In this document: positions 20,482 to 25,797 of the stretch, in pieces
Layout of the letters: each line of letters begins with the position of its first letter
Position numbering within the stretch: the first letter of the stretch is position 1
From: Chloroflexota bacterium
GTDB taxonomy: Bacteria; Chloroflexota; Dehalococcoidia; Lucifugimonadales; CATQGZ01
Reading direction: 5' to 3'
NCBI GenBank assembly: GCA_027624995.1
Contig: JAQBTI010000005.1
Coordinates: 1 to 25,797 of the forward strand
Length of the DNA stretch: 25,797 nt
Program-made: the position numbers and the translations under genes
The notes under the pieces: model-generated
Told to the model about the DNA's origin: nothing
Database searches by the model: none
The model's input: the letters and a program-made list of their open reading frames with translations, nothing else

Positions 20482-21534
20482 TCAGTCCGAATCGCCCGGC
20501 GCCACGGCACCGACGGGCTCTTCCACGGGCTCGGAGACCGCAGACCCAGCGCCAGCGGTCCCTCGTATGAGCTCTTCGATCCTGGCGGCCACGTCGATGT
20601 GCTCTCTGAGGAAGGCCTTGGCGTTCTCACGCCCTTGCCCCAATCGTTCGTCTCCGAGGCTCAAGAAGGCGCCGCTCTTGGTGAGTATCCCTTGCTCGAC
20701 CCCCAGGTCGATGAGGTCACCTTCTTTGCTGATGCCCTCGCTGAACATCACATCGAACTCGGCGACGCGGAAGGGTGGCGCAACCTTGTTCTTGACGATC
20801 CGTGCCCGAACTCTGGACCCTATCACCTCGTTGCCCTGCTTGATCTGTTCCAGCCGCCGCAGGTCGATGCGCACCGAGCTGTAGAACTTTAGGGCCCTAC
20901 CGCCCGGCGTCACCTCGGGGTTGCCGAAGAAGACACCGATCTTCTCGCGGATCTGGTTGATAAATATAACCGAAGCGTTGGACCGGCTGATCGCGGCGGT
21001 CAGCTTGCGAAGGGCCTGGGACATCAATCTGGCCTGCAGCCCGACATGGGTGTCGCCCATGTCTCCCTCAAGCTCAGCCCGAGGCACCAGCGCGGCTACG
21101 CTGTCGATGACTACGACATCGACCGCTCCGCTGCGCACGAGGTACTCGCAGATCTCGAGCCCCTGCTCCGCCGTATCCGGCTGGGAGATCAGCAGGCTGT
21201 CCACGTCAACGCCGCACTTTGCGGCGTAGCCAGCGTCCATCGCGTGCTCAGCGTCTATGTAGGCTGAGGTGCCGCCCGAGAGCTGATTCGAGGCCATGAC
21301 GTGGTACGCCAGGGTCGTCTTTCCGGACGCCTCGGCACCGAATATCTCAGTGACCCTGCCTCGCGGGACTCCGCCCACGCCCAGCCCCATGTCCAAAGAG
21401 ATCGAGCCGGTGGAGATCGCTTCCACGCGGGTGTCGCGAGTGAACTCCCCCAGCCTCATTATGGAACCCTTGCCGAAGTGCCGGTCGATCTGCCCGATAG
21501 CCAGTTCCAGTGCTTTTGTCTTCTCGTTGGTCAT
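20482..21534 (-). CDS. recA: Recombinase RecA
   Basis: RecA forms ATP-dependent filaments on single-stranded DNA for recombination and SOS induction. The 350-residue protein has the full RecA pattern: [20 protein letters not shown], the Walker A loop GAEASGKTT (66-74), IDAEH with the catalytic Glu96, [51 protein letters not shown], and a C-terminal region ending in an acidic tail. The Walker A loop differs from the near-universal GPESSGKTT by Pro-to-Ala and Ser-to-Ala; the essential Gly, Lys and Thr remain. I prefer ATG at 21534 with GGTGG five bases upstream; an in-frame GTG at 21543 is the alternative. recX follows. No inteins are present. Confidence 0.97.
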   Translation of the reverse strand: MTNEKTKALELAIGQIDRHFGKGSIMRLGEFTRDTRVEAISTGSISLDMGLGVGGVPRGRVTEIFGAEASGKTTLAYHVMASNQLSGGTSAYIDAEHAMDAGYAAKCGVDVDSLLISQPDTAEQGLEICEYLVRSGAVDVVVIDSVAALVPRAELEGDMGDTHVGLQARLMSQALRKLTAAISRSNASVIFINQIREKIGVFFGNPEVTPGGRALKFYSSVRIDLRRLEQIKQGNEVIGSRVRARIVKNKVAPPFRVAEFDVMFSEGISKEGDLIDLGVEQGILTKSGAFLSLGDERLGQGRENAKAFLREHIDVAARIEELIRGTAGAGSAVSEPVEEPVGAVAPGDSD

Positions 21535-21583
21535 GTCATCCACCGCATAGAATAGGCGTAAACGGCCTCATTGCCGGGGTCCA

Positions 21584-21612
21584 ATCGTATCATGGGGCCG
21601 GTACACGTACAA
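21584..21612 (-). promoter_or_regulatory. Candidate recA promoter (extended -10)
   Basis: Read on the minus strand, TTGTAC (plus 21607-21612) is 17 bp from TACGAT (plus 21584-21589), which is preceded by the extended -10 dinucleotide TG. The leader to the ATG at 21534 would be about 43 bases. A second, weaker candidate lies further upstream (TTTACT, plus 21671-21676; TAGCAT, plus 21648-21653; 17-bp spacer). I found no Bacillus-type or E. coli-type LexA box near either. Confidence 0.4.
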
Positions 21613-21733
21613 CTTACCGGACGGTGTTGAGTCGCCCTTCGCGGCCCATGCTACCATCAGCGGGGCAAGAAGTAAAGACATTTGTTCTAAACGCTGCCCT
21701 CGTGGCTCCTATCGGAGGGACCGATGGGCTAGA

Positions 21734-22423
21734 CTATGAAGCGCTAGGTGCCCGCTGAGAGACTACGCTTTCGAGCTGGGACCGGTCGGTGATCTCGATG
21801 CGTTTGCGGCCGATAGCCACCGCGCCGCTCTCCTTGAACCGGTCCAGGGTCACAGTGACGCTCTCGCGCAGACAACCGATCATGGCCGCCAGGTCCTGGT
21901 GCGAGTACCCCTCTATGACATCGGTGATGCCGTCTGACAGGCGCAGCAAAAGCCCCGCAACCCGGCCGGTGACGTCGCTGAACGCCATCTCCTCGAGGGC
22001 GTCTCTGGACTGCTGAAGCCTGGCCGCCAGCGCCTCGATCACGCGCACCGCGACCGTCGGGTGTTCGAGCATCAGCGCCCGCACGTCGTGCTGGCTCATA
22101 GCGCAGATCACGCTGTCTTCGAGTGCCCGGGCCATCGTGCCCAGCATCTGCTGGCCGACGAGGGACATCTCGCCGAAGAACGACCGCTCCTCGACAACAG
22201 CAACGGTGAGCCTCTTGTCGTCCTGCAACTGGCGGTAGAGCTCGACCCTGCCGGACTTGAGCAGGAACAGCACCTCGGGACCATCCTTGGACCCGTAAAA
22301 CACGGTCCCCTTCTTTGCCGTGCTCATGGACGTACTGTCCATCAGCGACTCGATCTCGGTCTCAGACAAGTCGCTGAATATCTCCATCGCGGAGAGCAGG
22401 CCCAGCTTCTCAACTCCGTCCAT
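21734..22423 (-). CDS. Crp/Fnr-family transcriptional regulator
   Basis: A 229-residue regulator with an N-terminal cyclic-nucleotide-binding-type beta barrel (about 10-125), a dimerisation helix (about 125-155) and a C-terminal winged helix-turn-helix (about 155-215) containing YSHQDLAAMIGCLRESVTVTLDRF. The GE of the phosphate-binding cassette is present (FFGEMSL, G84-E85), but the Arg-Ser that contacts cAMP phosphate in E. coli Crp is absent at the aligned position (LGT). There is no N-terminal Cys cluster as in Fnr. The effector is therefore unknown and probably not cAMP or an Fe-S cluster of the Fnr type. It lies 61 bp downstream of the glutaredoxin-like gene on the same strand and about 190 bp from recA. 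Confidence 0.92.
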   Translation of the reverse strand: MDGVEKLGLLSAMEIFSDLSETEIESLMDSTSMSTAKKGTVFYGSKDGPEVLFLLKSGRVELYRQLQDDKRLTVAVVEERSFFGEMSLVGQQMLGTMARALEDSVICAMSQHDVRALMLEHPTVAVRVIEALAARLQQSRDALEEMAFSDVTGRVAGLLLRLSDGITDVIEGYSHQDLAAMIGCLRESVTVTLDRFKESGAVAIGRKRIEITDRSQLESVVSQRAPSAS

Positions 22424-22484
22424 GGAGCAATCGTCGCATTTTGGGACGCTCGGCGTCTAGCTCCGACTCAGGTCCGGCCGTGCG

Positions 22485-22745
22485 TCAAGCCTCGAGTCGG
22501 GCCAGCCAGGCGCCAAGCTCCTCGTGGCTGGGGTTGCCCAGGAATACCGTGCGGTCGCCGTAAACGTATGCGGGGACCGCGAATACGCGGACGTGGTCTG
22601 CGTTGGACGGCAGTGAGAGGTCGACGACCTCGACCACCAGTTTCGGCTTGATCTTCCTCACCCATGCCGCGAGTTCAAGCGCCCGTTTGCACCCGCGGCA
22701 ACTCTGTGTGATGAAGACCTTGAGTACATCAAGTGTGGCTTTCAC
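22485..22745 (-). CDS. Glutaredoxin/thioredoxin-like small redox protein
   Basis: An 86-residue thioredoxin-fold protein. It opens with a beta strand (DVLKVFI) leading to the redox motif C16-R-G-C19, followed by a long helix, and has the typical cis-proline phrase FAVPAYVYGDR (P58), then a Gly strand (VFLGNPSHEELGAWL) and C-terminal helix. The CxxC with both Cys argues for active dithiol chemistry in the cytoplasm. The start is GTG at 22745 with only a weak AAAGAA upstream. It is probably co-transcribed with the Crp/Fnr gene and diverges from the Met-rich membrane cassette, suggesting a thiol or metal link between them, which is an inference. Confidence 0.85.
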   Translation of the reverse strand: MKATLDVLKVFITQSCRGCKRALELAAWVRKIKPKLVVEVVDLSLPSNADHVRVFAVPAYVYGDRTVFLGNPSHEELGAWLARLEA

Positions 22746-22776
22746 AATTCTTTGGATGCCGGTTCAGTGACGAAGG

Positions 22777-22794
22777 GGGCGGTCGCGACCGCCC
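22777..22794. repeat. 18-bp perfect palindrome in the divergent intergenic region
   Basis: GGGCGGTCGCGACCGCCC is perfectly self-complementary. It lies between the divergent glutaredoxin-like gene (start 22745) and the membrane cassette (start 22897), about 32 bases from the redox gene. It is not followed by a T-run on either side, so a terminator is unlikely. A shared operator is more plausible. Confidence 0.6.
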
Positions 22795-22896
22795 GACACC
22801 GGTTGTGTATGCAAGACTACCGAACCTGTCACCCGTGGCGCACATCAGACTCTATGACGCCAACGTGACCAGCATTCGGATTAAGGGGTTAGGCAT

Positions 22897-23367
22897 ATGG
22901 ACTTTGAAGTAGGACCAGCGATAGGGGCGGGAGTCATCGCCGGTGGGGTGATGGCCATGCTCCTCTATATGGGGATCGGCATGATGCCCGGCCAGATGAA
23001 GATGAACCTGTTCTACATGCTCGGCACCATGATGGTCAAGGACAGGACCATGGCTTACGTGGCCGGCGCGATTCAGCACGCAATGATGAGCGTCGTATTC
23101 GGCCTTGTACACGTAGCCCTCTTTACAGCCTTCGATCTGGAGAGCTCCCTGGCGGCGTGGGGACTCCTGTTCGGGCTGGGCCACTGGGTGGTCTCGGGGA
23201 TCGGTTTGGGAATGATCCCTGTTATGCACCCTCTCATGCGGCGCGGCGAGCTGCAGGCCCCGGGCGCCTTCGCCATGAGCTACCCGCCCATGACCGTTAT
23301 GGGCTTCTTCATGCTGCACATAGTGTTTGGCGTTCTGATGGGCGCGTTATACGCAGCATTTACCTAG
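22897..23367 (+). CDS. Met- and His-rich small membrane protein of unknown function
   Basis: A 156-residue protein with about four hydrophobic helices (about 5-30, 55-82, 86-106 and 128-154) and an unusually high Met content (22 of 156 by count). His residues lie within or at the edges of helices (IQHAMM, LVHVAL, LGHWVV, VMHPLM, MLHIVFG), some paired with Met. Met/His-rich membrane helices can bind copper or heme, but no family was recognised, so that is speculative. The ATG at 22897 has AAGGGG about nine bases upstream. It is the first of three membrane-protein genes ended by the hairpin at 25072; the next starts 54 bp downstream. Confidence 0.8.
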   Translation: MDFEVGPAIGAGVIAGGVMAMLLYMGIGMMPGQMKMNLFYMLGTMMVKDRTMAYVAGAIQHAMMSVVFGLVHVALFTAFDLESSLAAWGLLFGLGHWVVSGIGLGMIPVMHPLMRRGELQAPGAFAMSYPPMTVMGFFMLHIVFGVLMGALYAAFT

Positions 23368-23421
23368 ACGATACACGACAGGATCAGCGTACGAAGAGAA
23401 GTTGCGAAGGAGGTACTTGAG

Positions 23422-24384
23422 ATGACGATATCGGCTAATTCCTTGCTGAGGCCGCCTGATGGGGCTGACCCCCGAGACGAGTCGGCCCACCGTAAGGTCG
23501 GGCTGGGCCTCATAGCTCTGGGCCTGATGGTTGCGATGGTGGCGTTTATCAGCAACATAGTCCAGGCCTCCAGCGACTCGTCCGCCTCGACCCTCGCCGC
23601 ACAGGCGGCGTGGACGTTCGGCATCGCCACCGCAGCCCTCGGCTCGATCAAGACCGGGATAGCAGCCATACTGTGGGGCATCGCCCGCAGGGTATGGTTC
23701 AGAGTCGAGAGCATCAAGGCCGCCCTGCCCCACCTCATGCCCAAGGACCGTGACACCGGGAATGTATCCGAGGGGCTCATCACCACTCCTTACGGGGCCG
23801 CACGCATCACCAAGAGCGCCCCCGGCCCACTGCCTATCCACAAGATGGCAGTCATGCTGTGGCTGCCAATGCTCCTGATGGGCATAATGCTGGTTCTCGT
23901 TGGGCTCGTGTTCACGTTCGTGGAGGCCGCAGCCGCTGATGATGCCGACCCGAGCACGTTCCAGACCTTCAGGGCCCTTGCTCCCGGCATCGAGTTCTTC
24001 GGCGAGGCACTGCTTCTAGGAGGAATATCCTTCCTGCTGGGCAGCATCCTAGCCTCTCTGCGTCAGGGCGGCGGCGAGGTCCAGGAGTCGGTAGGGGTCG
24101 GCGTGAAGACACTTCTCATGCCCGTGACGGCCAAGCTCTTCATCGGCCTGATGGTCATGGGCATGATGGCGGCGATGGTGCAACTCGTTCTCTACATCTA
24201 CGTCGCTACGATCGATGCCGACAAGCTCCAGACGATCAACGCCTGGCACGCGTGGCTCGGACCACTGAGAGAAGCCGCGCTAGGCCTCCTGCTCGCGGGC
24301 ATCGTCCTGGCGCTGTCTACGATAGGCACGGTCCTAGGCTTCCAGTTCCACCGCATCCGTGAGCTGATCACGGACGGCCGATAG
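23422..24384 (+). CDS. Six-helix membrane protein of unknown function (paralogue of next gene)
   Basis: A 320-residue protein with about six predicted membrane segments (26-48, 61-87, 143-167, 191-211, 230-256 and 283-308) and an extra N-terminal ~135 residues compared with its neighbour. The second half contains LRQGGGEVQESVG, then PVTAKLFIGLMVMGMMAAM and a C-terminal FHRIRELI, all mirrored in the gene at 24400. GGAGGT lies about eight bases before the ATG at 23422. Membrane segments are again rich in Met (GLMVMGMMAAMV). I recognise no family and assign no function. Confidence 0.85.
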   Translation: MTISANSLLRPPDGADPRDESAHRKVGLGLIALGLMVAMVAFISNIVQASSDSSASTLAAQAAWTFGIATAALGSIKTGIAAILWGIARRVWFRVESIKAALPHLMPKDRDTGNVSEGLITTPYGAARITKSAPGPLPIHKMAVMLWLPMLLMGIMLVLVGLVFTFVEAAAADDADPSTFQTFRALAPGIEFFGEALLLGGISFLLGSILASLRQGGGEVQESVGVGVKTLLMPVTAKLFIGLMVMGMMAAMVQLVLYIYVATIDADKLQTINAWHAWLGPLREAALGLLLAGIVLALSTIGTVLGFQFHRIRELITDGR

Positions 24385-24399
24385 TACGGAGGGATACAA

Positions 24400-25047
24400 A
24401 TGGCAACAGCAAGCTTGATTCAAGACTTCGACGTTAGTGAGAGCAGCCGTGCGTTGGGCCTTCTTCCTCCGATGAGATTGGGGAGGAAGCTCTGGGCGCC
24501 GATGCTCCTGATGGCGGTGATGGCGTTCCCGGTCGCGGCCGTTCTGGGAATCGTGAGGGCCTCCCTGGTAGCCGACGGCGACAGCCCGGATACGGTGGCC
24601 TTGCTCGGCCAGCTTACTACGGCCGTGATGTTCATCGGGTTCGCGACGGTGTTGGCGGCGATCGTCTTCGCCATCGCTCGCATCCTGGGAGCCCTGCGTA
24701 CAGGCGGGGGTGAGATTCAGGAGGCGGTCGGCGGCAAGGTCGTCACTCTGAACTTGCCGGGCACGGCAAAGCTCATGATCGTGCTGATGATGATGGCGAT
24801 GATGGGTCTTGTCTTCGCGGTCATTGTGCACATCGTGCTCGGGTTCGTCGCCGCCGACGCGGTAAACGACGGCAACGCCGGTCGGCTGGCTACCATCAGC
24901 GACTGGTCTACCTGGATGGAGGCCGTGCGACGCCTCAGCGTGGCGGTCTACCTGACCTCCGTTTCGCTGGGCCTAGCCACCATCGTGCGCGTCCTGCGGT
25001 TCCAGGCAGCCCGCATCCGCGAGCTGGCGGGGGAACGGACAGGATAA
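24400..25047 (+). CDS. Four-helix membrane protein of unknown function (paralogue of previous gene)
   Basis: A 215-residue protein with about four membrane segments (29-55, 70-97, 120-150 and 180-200). It aligns over nearly its full length with residues about 135-320 of the preceding protein: the loop LRTGGGEIQEAVG (versus LRQGGGEVQESVG), PGTAKLMIVLMMMAMMGL (versus PVTAKLFIGLMVMGMMAA), and FQAARIRELAG (versus FHRIRELITD). This shows tandem duplication with loss or gain of an N-terminal module. It starts 15 bp after the previous stop with AGGAGG-like GGAGGG before the ATG. A strong hairpin follows at 25072. Function unknown. Confidence 0.85.
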   Translation: MATASLIQDFDVSESSRALGLLPPMRLGRKLWAPMLLMAVMAFPVAAVLGIVRASLVADGDSPDTVALLGQLTTAVMFIGFATVLAAIVFAIARILGALRTGGGEIQEAVGGKVVTLNLPGTAKLMIVLMMMAMMGLVFAVIVHIVLGFVAADAVNDGNAGRLATISDWSTWMEAVRRLSVAVYLTSVSLGLATIVRVLRFQAARIRELAGERTG

Positions 25048-25071
25048 ACCGCATACCAGAAGTCTGAGCCG

Positions 25072-25115
25072 ATAGAAAGAGGGCCGGCCTGATCACAGGC
25101 CGGCCCTCTTTCTAT
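25072..25115. terminator. Bidirectional terminator ending the membrane cassette
   Basis: Two perfectly complementary 20-base arms (25072-25091 and 25096-25115) enclose an ATCA loop. The core is GGGCCGGCCTG, flanked by an A-rich run on the left (AGAAAGAG) and its T-rich complement on the right (CTCTTTCT), so it can terminate in either direction. It begins 24 bases after the stop of the gene at 24400. Confidence 0.9.
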
Positions 25116-25197
25116 GTCCCATCTACGTGTTAGTCTCGTTCTACCAATTGGATCAGCCTGTCCAACGTAGCACTAAAGACTCAAAGAAGGATGAAAT

Positions 25198-25452
25198 ATG
25201 ACGGATGACATCATCGGCATGAAAGACATGGGCGCGATTTTCGAGGTTACCGACCGGTTCGGCATCGACCGGGAGAGCGTCAGTGTGCCTCTGGAGAAGG
25301 AGGGTGATGGGCATGTCGAGAGATTGTCCGACGGAAGCCTCGAGATTACGGTGCCAGCCAGCATCCCCACACAGGAGTGGATTGATACCCTCGAGGCGGA
25401 GGTTAAACGGTTAGGCTTCGAGATCTCGTCCCGCCCGGAAGACGAGATGTGA
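25198..25452 (+). CDS. Small acidic protein of unknown function
   Basis: An 84-residue soluble protein starting at ATG 25198, with AAGGA seven bases upstream. It has a Gly/Asp-rich opening (DDIIGMKDMGAIFEVTDRFGIDRE), a central strand region (GSLEITVPASIPTQEWIDTLEAEVKRLGFEI) and an acidic tail. No transmembrane segment, Cys motif or known fold was recognised. It is isolated between the hairpin at 25072 and the inverted repeat at 25472, so it is probably a single-gene transcript. The ribosome site and codon bias support it as real. Confidence 0.7.
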   Translation: MTDDIIGMKDMGAIFEVTDRFGIDRESVSVPLEKEGDGHVERLSDGSLEITVPASIPTQEWIDTLEAEVKRLGFEISSRPEDEM

Positions 25453-25471
25453 GTCCAGTCCTACAAAAGCA

Positions 25472-25508
25472 ACGAGGCAGACGCGATCACTGACCACGTC
25501 TGCCTCGT
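25472..25508. terminator. Hairpin between the small acidic protein and the convergent RRM gene
   Basis: Perfectly complementary 12-base arms (ACGAGGCAGACG at 25472-25483; CGTCTGCCTCGT at 25497-25508) enclose a 13-base loop. On the minus strand the stem is followed by TGCTTTTG, so it best serves as terminator for the RRM gene; on the plus strand the downstream T-run is weak. Confidence 0.7.
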
Positions 25509-25580
25509 GTAGCTTCCGTTGCCCGGTTCTCCACAGAATCCGCTTGGTCCTATGAGTCCCGGACGCTTCAGGTTACCTGT

Positions 25581-25797
25581 TTACCAGCGGGAACCGCCGC
25601 CGCCGCCGTAGCCACCACCACGGGGACCTCTTTCCTCTCGGGGCTTCGCCTCGTTGACCGTCAGCTCGCGGCCGTTCACGGTCGCCCCGTTCAGGGCAGC
25701 CATTGCGGCTCGTCCCTGGGTCGCGTCGCCCATCTCAACGAACCCGAATCCACGGGAACGGCCCGTCTCTCGGTCCGTGATTATTCTGGCGGCAGTG
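25581..25797 (-). CDS. RNA-binding protein with RRM domain and Gly/Arg-rich tail, C-terminal part
   Basis: The frame enters the window at its right edge and ends with TAA at 25581-25583, so only the last 72 codons are seen. They hold the second half of an RRM: the RNP1-type phrase SRGFGFVEM, then [23 protein letters not shown], followed by a Gly/Arg-rich tail ([19 protein letters not shown]). This is the pattern of the small bacterial/cyanobacterial-type glycine-rich RNA-binding proteins, often cold-inducible. The N-terminus with RNP2 lies outside. It is convergent with the small acidic protein. Confidence 0.92.
   Translation of the reverse strand, partial: TAARIITDRETGRSRGFGFVEMGDATQGRAAMAALNGATVNGRELTVNEAKPREERGPRGGGYGGGGGSRW

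Noticed and set aside
21706..21730. Hairpin (arms ATCGG and CCGAT) after the Crp/Fnr gene as terminator
   Set aside because: The stem is short and no T-run follows on the minus strand.
22852..23319. Long minus-strand His-rich frame opposite the membrane protein
   Set aside because: It is the shadow of the Met-rich membrane gene; the plus frame has a ribosome site, membrane helices and an operon context.

Overview
The window looks like chromosomal DNA from a GC-rich, probably monoderm bacterium of the Chloroflexota, most likely a Dehalococcoidia/SAR202-type lineage. This is an inference, not a database match. It rests on high third-position GC, several lipoproteins with Thr/Pro-rich stalks behind a lipobox, a DUF3090 + SCO1664-type pair (a pair known mainly from Actinobacteria and Chloroflexi), and gene families typical of that phylum. 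I see no tRNA or rRNA gene, insertion sequence, prophage, CRISPR array or integron; the region reads as ordinary, densely packed chromosome with accessory-type surface genes.

Layout. 1-2040 (minus): an RNase HI-MoaC fusion, a possible 34-residue small ORF, peptidyl-tRNA hydrolase, and the N-terminus of a lipoprotein cut by the window edge. 2187-9396 (plus): three large lipoproteins. These are an LppX/LprG-like protein, a 1000-residue protein joining a degenerate trypsin-like domain to a seven-bladed kelch propeller, and its paralogue with an intact trypsin-like triad joined to a cyclophilin prolyl isomerase. 9327-12846 (minus): moaA (whose 3' end overlaps the cyclophilin gene tail-to-tail by 70 bp), rdgB, a Uma2-family protein and a phosphonoacetate-hydrolase-like enzyme. 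12913-14215 (plus): DUF3090 and a SCO1664-family kinase-like protein. 14375-16283 (plus): a terminator hairpin, a promoter, rpsU with its own terminator, and an HtrA-type lipoprotein protease. 16327-21534 (minus): a compact recA-recX-corC-like-tilS-inositol-monophosphatase run. 21734-22745 (minus): a Crp/Fnr regulator and a glutaredoxin-like protein, divergent from 22897-25047 (plus), three Met-rich membrane proteins of which two are paralogues, closed by a 20-bp hairpin. The end holds an 84-residue acidic protein and, on the minus strand, the C-terminal part of an RRM RNA-binding protein.

How the genes fit together. Most are housekeeping: translation (pth, rpsU, tilS), DNA repair (recA, recX), nucleotide sanitation (rdgB), and molybdenum-cofactor synthesis (moaA and moaC, about 7 kb apart). 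The distinctive content is (i) an extracytoplasmic, lipid-anchored protein-quality or surface-processing set of three trypsin-fold proteins, one apparently dead; (ii) the RNase HI-MoaC fusion; (iii) the AP-superfamily hydrolase beside the DUF3090/SCO1664 pair; and (iv) the uncharacterised Met-rich membrane cassette divergent from a thiol-redox protein and a Crp/Fnr regulator. Items (i) and (iv) are the best candidates for undescribed systems.

Starts were chosen from Shine-Dalgarno-like sequences, lipoboxes and family N-termini. Promoters and terminators were read by eye and are tentative unless noted.
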